From assembly GCA_049644285.1 (NCBI GenBank), contig JBARRP010000064.1, positions 42,381 through 106,380 of the forward strand: 64,000 nucleotides of DNA, read 5' to 3'. The notes beneath the pieces are model-generated. The model saw only the letters and a list, made by a program, of their open reading frames with translations, did not search any database and was not told the DNA's origin. The position numbers were made by a program, and so were the translations under genes. Numbering within the stretch: the stretch's first letter is position 1; the number at the start of each line of letters is the position of its first letter. Shown piece after piece: positions 54,860 to 62,456 of this stretch. The DNA is from CAVRXT01 sp049644285. GTDB taxonomy: Bacteria > Acidobacteriota > Terriglobia > Acidiferrales > UBA7541.

Positions 54860-55729
54860 ATGGCCACCTCAGTTTGGAAGGGATACCTGACGTTCGGTTT
54901 GATTTCGATTCCGATTCGCCTTTTTTCCGCCGCACGCACGGAGCGGATCAGCCTGAACCAGCTCCACAAGGTGTGCAATACCCGCATACGTCAGCCGCTT
55001 TTCTGCCCGACGTGCAACCGCAATGTGGAGCGCACGGAAATCGTCAAAGGGTTCGAATATGACAAAGATCAGTACGTGCTCTTCAACGACGAGGAGCTGG
55101 ACAAGATCGAGCCGGAATCCGCGCACACGATGGAAATATTGGAGTTCGTGAAGCTGGAGGAGGTCGATCCGCTCTACTTTGATGCTTCGTACTACCTCAC
55201 GCCGGAAGACGCAGGGAAGAAAGCGTACCAGCTTCTGCTGCAGGCCATGGAAGAGTCCGGCTACGGCGCCATCGCCAAGATCACCATGCACCAGCGCGAG
55301 CACATCGTGGTTATCCGGCCGCGGGCGCATGGCTTGACGTTGCACACGATGTTTTACGCGAACGAGATTCGCCAGGTGGCCGAGTATGGCCAGACGGACA
55401 AGACGGAGCTGAAGGACCAGGAAAAGAAGCTGGCGCTGCAATTAATCGAGAGCCTCGCGGCGCCATTTCAGCCCGACAAGTACCGCGACCAATATTCGGA
55501 GAACTTGCGGGCCATGATCACGGCGAAACAGCAGGGCCAGGAAGTGGCCGCCGCAGTCCATCCGAAGCTTGCTCCGGTGATCGACCTGATGGAAGCGCTC
55601 AAGAAAAGTCTCGCCGAAAAGAAGGCTGCACCCGCGACCAAGCAACTCCCGCTCCGCGCGGTTCCGTCCTCGGCCTCGGCAGCAGCATCAGCGCAGAAGA
55701 GGGCCGGAAAGAAATCGTCGACAGGCTAA
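54860..55729 (+). CDS. ku: Ku-like DNA end-binding protein
   Basis: 289 residues from an ATG at 54860, with a GAGAGGAG ribosome site. The long in-frame extension upstream is antisense to ligD and not coding. The Ku core is clear: TSVWKGYLTFGLISIPIRLF, LHKVCNTRIRQPLFCPTCNR (with a zinc-finger-like Cys pair), VKGFEYDKDQYVLF and a long helical C-terminus, then a Lys/Ala-rich tail ending KKSSTG that can recruit LigD. It forms the other half of the bacterial non-homologous end-joining module. Confidence 0.95.
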   Translation: MATSVWKGYLTFGLISIPIRLFSAARTERISLNQLHKVCNTRIRQPLFCPTCNRNVERTEIVKGFEYDKDQYVLFNDEELDKIEPESAHTMEILEFVKLEEVDPLYFDASYYLTPEDAGKKAYQLLLQAMEESGYGAIAKITMHQREHIVVIRPRAHGLTLHTMFYANEIRQVAEYGQTDKTELKDQEKKLALQLIESLAAPFQPDKYRDQYSENLRAMITAKQQGQEVAAAVHPKLAPVIDLMEALKKSLAEKKAAPATKQLPLRAVPSSASAAASAQKRAGKKSSTG

Positions 55730-56136
55730 TCGTCGCTGGCCGCAACAGCGCAAGAACACTCCTAGTCCACGATGGCGGAAACGCTCTCCGCGGGCGTTTC
55801 GGCAAGCCTAGCTCATTCACGGCAGGCTGATTTCGTCCGCAATCCCATTGTGTGCCGAAAGGTTGTTTCGGCTCGATCCTGAGCAGCCGGATAACCATTA
55901 CCGGTAACATTGGGATTTATCAAATCTGTCTTTAGCCGCGGCGAAAAGCATAGAGGTCGTCCACTCGTTGGAAGGTTACTGCTATTGCTGAAGTATATTG
56001 GCCCGAAAGTGCACAACTCTGACACTGGCGCGCAATGCGTACGACGACGCCCAGGCCCGCTATCGCCTGGCGCTAGCCAATCTTCAACATTACCTGAGAT
56101 TAGTTTATATTCGACCCGAAGCTCCTTCAATTAAGT
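55730..56136. other. Intergenic region with hairpin and possible gene relic
   Basis: About 400 bases between the ku stop and the secreted protein stop. A hairpin GAAACGC...GCGTTTC (55778-55800) lies about 50 bases after ku and may act as a terminator. Around 56020-56100 the plus strand reads NAYDDAQARYRLALANLQHYL, reminiscent of the C-terminal helix of a TolC-type efflux protein. It has no start and lies in an otherwise non-coding stretch, so I read it as a decayed fragment at most. Confidence 0.35.
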
Positions 56137-56868
56137 TTATTGCGCGTTCATCCAGGTGTCTGACCCCGTCAGCTTGACGGACACGTCAGAAAGGAAGAGG
56201 TGCAGGGGCTTGCCATCGGCGGTGCCGCGGTGCTCCGTTGAGATCAGCAGAGGACCTGCCTTTTTGTAGCCTGCCCACGTTGCGATGACGAGGCTCGGCT
56301 TCTTGGGCCCGCCGCGGTGGTAGACAAATTGCTCGACGCGATTGCCTTTGCCGACGTAGAGTTCCCAGGTGTCGCCAGGCGTGTAACCGCCTTCGTTGGG
56401 ATACTTCACCGCGACCAGCTCGGCCGAGCCGTTGCCAACCGGCAGTTTATGCATTCCTTGATCGGTCACGGTGGCGCTGGTGTCCCAGTAAGCATGGAAG
56501 GGGAACAGAAGCCAATAGTTATCGTTCATGAAACCCGGATCGACTTCATTTTTCACGGCGTCGGACTGGCTTCCGAGCTCGGAGCGCATATAGGAAACCT
56601 TGACCGGCTTGCCGTCCTTATCCTTCCCCTCATAGGAGACCTTGCCGGTCTTGGGCTCCCAAACCCACCAACGGGAGAGATTCACTCCAGGGAACTGTGC
56701 ATTCCAGGTATAGCGGATCGCTTCAATTTGCCCAAACGAATCGAGACCATAGGTTTTGGCGATTTGTTCGACAATTGGCGGGCGCTTCTGTGCCCAGGAG
56801 GTTGTAGCAAGGACCAGCACCCCGAAAGCCAGAACACGGATCATCGTTACACGGTTCGCATTTGTCAT
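56137..56868 (-). CDS. Secreted protein of unknown function
   Basis: 243 residues with a signal peptide (MIRVLAFGVLVLATTSWAQ). The mature part is beta-rich with several Trp-containing stretches: AIRYTWNAQFPGVNLSRWWV, WEPKTGKVSYEGKDKDGKP, LLFPFHAYWDTSATVT, GGYTPGDTWELYVGKGNR and RVEQFVYHRGG. I do not recognise the family. The evenly spaced Trp/Tyr and repeated KDGKP/GKP turns suggest a lipocalin- or beta-barrel-like fold, but this is a guess. It stands alone, with about 250 non-coding bases behind its start. Confidence 0.7.
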   Translation of the reverse strand: MTNANRVTMIRVLAFGVLVLATTSWAQKRPPIVEQIAKTYGLDSFGQIEAIRYTWNAQFPGVNLSRWWVWEPKTGKVSYEGKDKDGKPVKVSYMRSELGSQSDAVKNEVDPGFMNDNYWLLFPFHAYWDTSATVTDQGMHKLPVGNGSAELVAVKYPNEGGYTPGDTWELYVGKGNRVEQFVYHRGGPKKPSLVIATWAGYKKAGPLLISTEHRGTADGKPLHLFLSDVSVKLTGSDTWMNAQ

Positions 56869-57115
56869 GGAGTCCGCTCCTCAGTGAATTGAATGGATGC
56901 TTTGTTGGTTGACGGGGCAAATGTTCGGCATACACGAGGGCATGTCGGCACAGTACCCTTCGCCCACGCCAGCCATTCGCACCCCTTTCTCCGTTGGCCG
57001 CGCATTATACAGCACACTTCCGGTGATTGTGTTCTCGCACCTTCATGCGGCCACAGTCGTCATTTCACGCAAGCTTGCAGACCGCATTCGCAATAGGCAA
57101 CTAGTCCGTTGAGCA

Positions 57116-58447
57116 TCAGGTCGCCGCCGGTCGTGGGAACCGGTGCCACCCGATAATTGCACCGGCCGCCGCCACGGATCCGAATTCCAGCAGCATAATC
57201 CAGCCAGGAACCAACCACGGACGACCAAGCGTGCGCAAATGCCAAACGTAGTAAGTCGGGATGATGCTAACTGTCCAGATGATGATCGGCAGCGTCGAGG
57301 CCGACCGCAGGAACGGCAGCAGCCAGAGAAGGTACCATGGATATACGGCCGGTGCACATAGAAGCGATGCTGCCATCGGCCATGCAAATGCGTCCGAAGG
57401 GCATGCCGGGGCCTTGCCTCTCAGCCAGATTGCGGTAAGAAAGCCGACGAGCACTGCCAACCCAACTACAAGCTGCGGAGCCGCCACTCGCTCGAGCGTT
57501 GCAAACACCGGATCATTAAAGCGGAACCTCTGCACGTAAGTGCCGAGCGATCCGATCGGAATCCGCCCGTGGTTGAAAAATGGTACGTATAGGAGTCCGA
57601 GCACGACTGCCGCCAGCGCGCCGTCGCGCATACGAACACGCCTCCAGTAGAGTGGCAGCAGTACAATCGGGAGCAATTTCACTGCAACAGCCAGCCCAAA
57701 TGCCAGGGCTGCAAGCGCACGCCAGCGCCGTGCTAGCGCGGCGGCAGACAGCAACAGCAGCAGCACGCCTACGATATCGATGTGACCACTGCCCGCCACT
57801 TCCGTCGCCAGCAGTGGATGCCAGGCATAAGCCAGAACCCAGTGCGCTCCTTGCCGACTACTACGCAAGACATCGAGCAAAACGAGAACAATTGCCAAAT
57901 CGCAAACCACAAATGCTACTTTCAGCGCAAAGATAGACTCATGAATCGCTGTTACGGCGCGGAAGAAAAACTGAGCGCCCGCTGGATATGGGCTCGGTAC
58001 ATCCGGGTTGTTCAGCGTGCGGGTCTCGGGTGTGTGCAACCCGCCGAGCGCAGGGTCGCTGGGAACGACAATATAAGGGTTATAGCCGAGCCGCTGCACG
58101 CGGCCATCCCAAACATATCGATGAACGTCATCATCTGAACCCGGCGGCATCAGGAGAAATGGAAGATGCCACAGAGCAGCCAACACGAGCCCGATGACGA
58201 TGACGCGGTGCGGGAATCTTGGCGTGGAGAAGAACTCACGAATGGCGAGGAGGTACGCGATGCCAGCAACGGCCAGCGTAATGAGATAGGGAGACGCTCC
58301 AACACCGCCTGGGATTCGGGCGCAGGCTACCAGCGCTGCAAATATGATGGCGCCAAGCCCGTAGAGCCTGCGCGACGGCGTCACCGTCACGGGCCTACGC
58401 GGCTCGCCCGTGGCTGGGCCACTGCTCGTTCCCACTCTGTTAGCCAC
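57116..58447 (-). CDS. Multi-pass GT-C glycosyltransferase (GT87/DUF2029-like)
   Basis: 443 residues with about eleven hydrophobic helices. The first loop carries PGSDDDVHRYVWDGRVQRLG, the acidic motif of GT-C enzymes that use polyprenyl-phosphate sugars, and GYNPYIVVPSDPAL. Later helices include LAYAWHPLLATEVAGSGHID and AVKLLPIVLLPLYWRR, typical of GT87 mannosyltransferases. The start is a GTG overlapping the end of the upstream gene by 61 bases, so a later start (for example GTG of VGTSS) is possible. It is the last gene of a four-gene operon. Confidence 0.78.
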   Translation of the reverse strand: MANRVGTSSGPATGEPRRPVTVTPSRRLYGLGAIIFAALVACARIPGGVGASPYLITLAVAGIAYLLAIREFFSTPRFPHRVIVIGLVLAALWHLPFLLMPPGSDDDVHRYVWDGRVQRLGYNPYIVVPSDPALGGLHTPETRTLNNPDVPSPYPAGAQFFFRAVTAIHESIFALKVAFVVCDLAIVLVLLDVLRSSRQGAHWVLAYAWHPLLATEVAGSGHIDIVGVLLLLLSAAALARRWRALAALAFGLAVAVKLLPIVLLPLYWRRVRMRDGALAAVVLGLLYVPFFNHGRIPIGSLGTYVQRFRFNDPVFATLERVAAPQLVVGLAVLVGFLTAIWLRGKAPACPSDAFAWPMAASLLCAPAVYPWYLLWLLPFLRSASTLPIIIWTVSIIPTYYVWHLRTLGRPWLVPGWIMLLEFGSVAAAGAIIGWHRFPRPAAT

Positions 58448-59091
58448 TGCGCAGTGCGTGGCGCCCTCGCAGGAGCGAGCTGCAGTTCGACTGCCAGCCG
58501 GCTCAGGTCAGCCGGTACGTCGATGTCGTAGAACAGATCGGTAAAGCGCACCGACAGCCCGAGCGTGCGGGCACGCGCCAGCAGAGCTTCCAGTGCATTC
58601 GTTGTTCCCATCGGGTTGCCCGTGAAAAGCCCTGGATGAGACGCCGTCGCACCGACGAGATAGTAGCCGCCGTCGTGCGTTGGTCCGACCACGAGGTCAC
58701 CCGAGGCAAGCGTGTCGAACGCGATCTGGAGCGCGGATGGTGGCAGATGTGGGCTATCGCTGTTGAAAGCGACGATGCGCCGACGGCCAGTCGCCGCGAA
58801 ATGCGCAAACACGGACGTGAGGCCCGCCCCGAGGCCTTCGCCGGTTTGCGCTACGACGCGCACTGCGTCGCCGGCCACGCGCGACAGCTCCTCGACATCA
58901 GACGCTGGGCACATCATGGCTGTTTCCACGCCGCCGAGTGACTGTGCCAGGGCCATCGTGTCCTCCAGGAGGCAGCGGTATAGCTCGATGATTGCCAGTG
59001 ACGGAAGGCACTCGGCCAGCCGGGTCTTCACCACACCTGGCCTAGGTGCCTTGGCCATGATAACTAGTGTGCAATCGCCGCAAGCTCGCAT
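58387..59091 (-). CDS. TIGR04282-type transferase (CofC/glycosyltransferase-like)
   Basis: 234 residues from an ATG at 59091. LVIMAKAPRPGVVKTRLAE is the N-terminal nucleotide-binding loop of this GT-A family, followed by AFNSDSPHLPPSALQIAFD and LVVGPTHDGGYYLVGATA, the acidic catalytic loop and the signature GPTHDGGYYL. Members are found beside radical SAM proteins in loci annotated for arsenosugar or seleno-modification. The donor and acceptor are unknown. It lies between a GT2 and a GT-C gene in the same operon. Confidence 0.85.
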   Translation of the reverse strand: MRACGDCTLVIMAKAPRPGVVKTRLAECLPSLAIIELYRCLLEDTMALAQSLGGVETAMMCPASDVEELSRVAGDAVRVVAQTGEGLGAGLTSVFAHFAATGRRRIVAFNSDSPHLPPSALQIAFDTLASGDLVVGPTHDGGYYLVGATASHPGLFTGNPMGTTNALEALLARARTLGLSVRFTDLFYDIDVPADLSRLAVELQLAPARAPRTAQWLTEWERAVAQPRASRVGP

Positions 59092-59110
59092 CGAGAGGTC
59101 ACGCGGGCTT

Positions 59111-59833
59111 TCACGCCGACCCAGGCACACCAGCCCGCCGCCGTTGCAGATAATAGCGCAAAATTCGAGTGAAAATGAACCACGCCGCGCCGAGGGTGCC
59201 GCTGACCGTGCCGCTGATCTTCGATTTGCCGACGCGCGGGTGATAGCTCACCGGCACTTCGACAATCCGGAAGCCGTGACTGGCACCTTTCAGGATCATC
59301 TCGACCGCCCATCCGTAAGTGGTCTCTTCGAGCGCGAGCGCGCGGAGGACGTCGGCGCGTACGGCGCGGAACGGGCCGAGGTCGGTGATCCGTTGCGCAA
59401 ATAGAAGCGTGATCAAGCGCGCGGCCAGGCGGTTACCGAACGCGGCGTGCCAGGGGAGCGCGCCAGGCGTGCGCGGACCCCGGAGGCGTGAACCCAGCGT
59501 GATGTCCGCGCGCCCGTCAGCGATCGGGGCAACGAGGCGCGGAAGTTCAGCCGGCCGATCGCTGTAGTCGCCGTCAAGGAATACAACAACATCGGGCGCG
59601 CTGGTGCAGGCGAGTCCGGTCAGACAGGCCCGGCCGTATCCACGGCGCGGTTCGGGAATAACCCGGGCACCCATGCGAGCGGCTATCTCAGGCGTCCGGT
59701 CCGTCGAGTTGCTGTCGACGACGATGACCTCGGTGACGAGATCGGTTGGGAGATCAGCTAAGACGCGGCCGATGGACTGCGCTTCGTTGTGCGTAGGAAT
59801 GACGACCGACACTCGCACTTGATCTTGGCTCAA
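59111..59833 (-). CDS. GT2-family glycosyltransferase (dolichyl-phosphate-sugar synthase-like)
   Basis: About 240 residues from a TTG at 59833, one base after the DoxX stop. A GTG shortly downstream is an alternative. The GT-A fold is clear: VRVSVVIPTHNEAQSIGRVL, VIVVDSNSTDRTPEIA, VVFLDGDYSDRPAELP (DxD-type metal site) and TDLGPFRAVRADVLRAL, with HPRVGKSKISGTVSGTL near the end, as in dolichyl-phosphate glucose/mannose synthase-like enzymes. No membrane helix is evident at the C-terminus. It may supply the lipid-linked sugar used by the GT-C enzyme in the same operon. Confidence 0.85.
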   Translation of the reverse strand: MSQDQVRVSVVIPTHNEAQSIGRVLADLPTDLVTEVIVVDSNSTDRTPEIAARMGARVIPEPRRGYGRACLTGLACTSAPDVVVFLDGDYSDRPAELPRLVAPIADGRADITLGSRLRGPRTPGALPWHAAFGNRLAARLITLLFAQRITDLGPFRAVRADVLRALALEETTYGWAVEMILKGASHGFRIVEVPVSYHPRVGKSKISGTVSGTLGAAWFIFTRILRYYLQRRRAGVPGSA

Positions 59834-59834
59834 G

Positions 59835-60341
59835 TCACCACCATGGCGAGGACGGCCAGCGCCGCGCCAGCAAGGCGTCGACGCCCCACGCTCGACCCGC
59901 CCGCCCCACTGCGAGCGCAAACGATGCGAGCACTGGAACCAGCAGCTCCCAAATCCAGGCCGTGCCCCACTCAGACATCCAGAGGCTGGCTAGGTACAGA
60001 AACGCTACAAAGGCGACCGGGCGCGTCAGCAAACCGCCGACGAGCAGGATCCCGAGAGAGATCTCGGTCAACGCCTGCATAGGGGCCGCCATCGCGGCGT
60101 GACTCGCCGCTTCCGCCATGACGGCCTTCCATGCGGCCGGAGCATGACCATGCTGGATGTAGTAGTTGATCAGCCCGGAGTAACCCGCCGGCGTGTAGAG
60201 ACCTTTCCCCAGATTCTCAAAGAAGACCCACACAAACATCGCGCCAATCGTCAGTCGTACCAACGCCAGCGCGATTCGCGCGTCCGGTTGCTCGGCTCCT
60301 TCGGATGCTTTGTCTCGCGCTTGGGTCGTGTTCGTCGTCAT
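59835..60341 (-). CDS. DoxX-family membrane protein
   Basis: 168 residues from an ATG at 60341 (an ATG at 60359 is possible). Four helices are visible: ALVRLTIGAMFVWVFFENLG, PMQALTEISLGILLVGGLLT, VAFVAFLYLASLWMSEW and ELLVPVLASFALAVG. The loop YTPAGYSGLINYYIQHGHAP is typical of DoxX/TQO-subunit-like proteins. It is the first gene of the four-gene operon and is divergent from the radical SAM gene, with 91 bases between start codons. The role in this locus is unknown. Confidence 0.82.
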   Translation of the reverse strand: MTTNTTQARDKASEGAEQPDARIALALVRLTIGAMFVWVFFENLGKGLYTPAGYSGLINYYIQHGHAPAAWKAVMAEAASHAAMAAPMQALTEISLGILLVGGLLTRPVAFVAFLYLASLWMSEWGTAWIWELLVPVLASFALAVGRAGRAWGVDALLARRWPSSPWW

Positions 60342-60417
60342 TGTGATTGCCGCGCCCATTCGACTTCAAGCCGGCCTTTGAGGTTTCACCGCGAGCCGGA
60401 GGCGAGGCGGGCAGGGC

Positions 60418-60423
60418 TATAAT
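60418..60423 (+). promoter_or_regulatory. TATAAT -10 box immediately upstream of the radical SAM gene
   Basis: A consensus TATAAT ends ten bases before the ATG at 60433. With transcription starting about seven bases downstream, the mRNA would begin at or just before the start codon, so this looks like a leaderless transcript. No clear -35 box is seen at the expected distance. Confidence 0.5.
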
Positions 60424-60432
60424 ACTGGCCCG

Positions 60433-61467
60433 ATGTGGTCGAAAGCAAATATCGAGCTCGACGCGGGCCACCGGACGTTCGCCACTGGCCTGCTGGTCGA
60501 TTTGATTGCGGCGCTCCGGCGCAGTCGCCCGGGCGATCTGTTGGCCATCACCAGCGACGAGGCTGCCGTCGCCCCTGACCTCGATGCCTGGTGCCGCTTT
60601 ACGGGCAACACGCTTATAGCATCCACCACCGAGGCGGGCCGCACTCGCTGGGTCATTCGGTGCGGCGCGGCCCCGGTGAATCCGCACACCGACCGTCCTC
60701 TCGGATCGCGCCTGTGGCTGTACACGAATTTCGACTGCAACCTGTGCTGCGACTACTGCTGCGTGCGCTCATCACCAGTTGCACCTCGCCGGGCGCTCGG
60801 CCTCGCGCGCATACAGCGCATCGCCAGCGAAGCACCCGAACTCGGTGTAAGCGAAATCTTCGTGACCGGCGGAGAGCCGTTCCTTCTGGGTGACATTGCC
60901 GAAGTCCTCACTGCGTGCGCCGCTGCCGCTCGGACGACGGTGCTCACCAACGGTATGCTGTTCGCGGGAAAGAAGCTCGCGCCGCTGCGCTCGTTGCCCC
61001 GCAATCGCATAACGATGCAGATCAGCCTCGACAGCCCAACGCCGGAGCGGCACGACCGCCATCGCGGGCGGGGCACATGGGCGCGCGCATGGGAGGGCGT
61101 CAAGAGAGCGCACGCGGAAGGGTTTCGGGTGCGATTGGCAGCGACCGTGTCTACGGACGCGGAGGCTGAGGAGTTCCACCGCTTCCTCGATGCGCAGCGG
61201 ATCGACGGGGAGGACCGGGTGATCCGCCGCATCGCGCTACGCGGCTTCGCGTCGCAGGGCGTCGCCCTCGCGCGCGCCGATCTCGTGCCCGAAATCACCA
61301 TCACGGCGGAGGGCGTCTACTGGCACCCGGTGGGAGCTGAGGATGCAGACTTACTGGTTACCCGCGAGATCTTTCCGCTTGCCGAGGCCTTCGCTGCCGT
61401 ACGCCGCGCATTCGACCGGGAACGCGAACATCCGCGTCGCTTGGCGACTATCTTTAACTGCGCGTGA
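60433..61467 (+). CDS. Radical SAM protein with N-terminal TusA-like domain lacking the catalytic cysteine
   Basis: 344 residues. Residues 8-75 align by eye with TusA (LDA...LLVDLIAALRRSRPGD, ITSDEAAVAPDLDAWCRFTGN), but the catalytic Cys-Pro of TusA (position of RCPEP) is replaced by RTFATG, so sulfur transfer is unlikely. The radical SAM core carries CNLCCDYC (CX3CX2C cluster ligands, about residue 97), GEPFL after EIFVTG, and MQISLDSPTPERHD. It lacks an obvious SPASM or B12 domain. Its divergent operon contains a TIGR04282-type transferase, a GT2 and a GT-C gene, suggesting a modification or sugar-conjugate pathway. Substrate unknown. Confidence 0.82.
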   Translation: MWSKANIELDAGHRTFATGLLVDLIAALRRSRPGDLLAITSDEAAVAPDLDAWCRFTGNTLIASTTEAGRTRWVIRCGAAPVNPHTDRPLGSRLWLYTNFDCNLCCDYCCVRSSPVAPRRALGLARIQRIASEAPELGVSEIFVTGGEPFLLGDIAEVLTACAAAARTTVLTNGMLFAGKKLAPLRSLPRNRITMQISLDSPTPERHDRHRGRGTWARAWEGVKRAHAEGFRVRLAATVSTDAEAEEFHRFLDAQRIDGEDRVIRRIALRGFASQGVALARADLVPEITITAEGVYWHPVGAEDADLLVTREIFPLAEAFAAVRRAFDREREHPRRLATIFNCA

Positions 61468-61531
61468 CCTGCGGCGGGCCCTTATATCCTCATTGCGCCT
61501 CTGAGGAAAGCACCATGCCACGAGTTCGCTT

Positions 61532-62392
61532 TTAGCCCTCGGCTGCCTTGGCGAGCGGTCTTCTGAAGAACCCCTGTCGCACGGACGCCTCACGCAACGC
61601 GTCGTACCCATCGAGGTGTGGCGGCACCCAGCGCTGGAGCCCTTCGGCATCGAGTACAGCACGATGAATCGGATTGTCATAACTCATCGCGGACAGGGCC
61701 TCGGCGAACTGTCGCTGCCGCGTCAGGTCGAGATCGGGCCGAGCAGTGAACATACAGTGATTGTACGGCGGGGACGTCCAGATCTCGGTGAGCGCGCCCT
61801 CCGGCACCAGGCGCTCGCTCCGCACCGCCTTCCAGAACGGGCTGCCGATTGCGCCGGCATCGGCGCGCCCGTCGAGGACTGCGCGAACGACTTCAACTTC
61901 GCTCGTGCCGGTGTCACCATGCTTGCCCACGTCGCTGTCAAAGCGCAGCGTGTGGTAGTCTTGCCCTTCGAGCAAGCCTTGCTGCTCGAGGAAGTGAACG
62001 GGCAGGATCGCGGCGTGGCCACTGTCGCGGCTCCCGAGCGCCAGTGTGCGATTTCTCAGATCGGCAAGCGCGGCTATGGGGCCTCCGTTCACCGCGACGA
62101 TCTTCGTGGTCCAGTCGAGATCGGTGTCGCGCATAGCTACGGGCCGGCAGCGATGTACACTCCATTCGTCGGCCTGTAAGTACGCAAGATTTGTGTTCCA
62201 AGCGATATCGATGTGCGGCAACGGATCACTGGGCGAGGCAAGGAGCGCCATGATCTGCGCCTCATAGCTCTGAAACAGCACGACCTCAATCGGCAGACGC
62301 GCCTCCTCATGAAAGTAGCGTCGCATGCCTTCCCAGATCGTGACGACCTTCGGATCGTACGCAACTGCCCCCACCCAAATTGTTTGGCTCAT
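61532..62392 (-). CDS. PhnD/AioX-like phosphate/phosphonate-type binding protein, no signal peptide
   Basis: 286 residues from an ATG at 62392. It is a periplasmic-binding-protein type II fold: WVGAVAYDPKVVTIWEGMRRYF, IDIAWNTNLAYLQADEW, LALGSRDSGHAAILPVHFLE (the anion-binding Ser/Asp loop of PhnD-like proteins) and DAGAIGSPFWKAVR. There is no signal peptide or lipobox, so it may act in the cytoplasm as a sensor rather than as a transport component. No ABC transporter genes are adjacent. The relation to AioX-type arsenite sensors is a hypothesis only. Confidence 0.75.
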   Translation of the reverse strand: MSQTIWVGAVAYDPKVVTIWEGMRRYFHEEARLPIEVVLFQSYEAQIMALLASPSDPLPHIDIAWNTNLAYLQADEWSVHRCRPVAMRDTDLDWTTKIVAVNGGPIAALADLRNRTLALGSRDSGHAAILPVHFLEQQGLLEGQDYHTLRFDSDVGKHGDTGTSEVEVVRAVLDGRADAGAIGSPFWKAVRSERLVPEGALTEIWTSPPYNHCMFTARPDLDLTRQRQFAEALSAMSYDNPIHRAVLDAEGLQRWVPPHLDGYDALREASVRQGFFRRPLAKAAEG

Positions 62393-62456
62393 GGTCCTCT
62401 GCTCGTTCGCCACTGACCTTCGGCCTCCTCTCGGCTCTCTTCTTCGGTTTTCGCGA

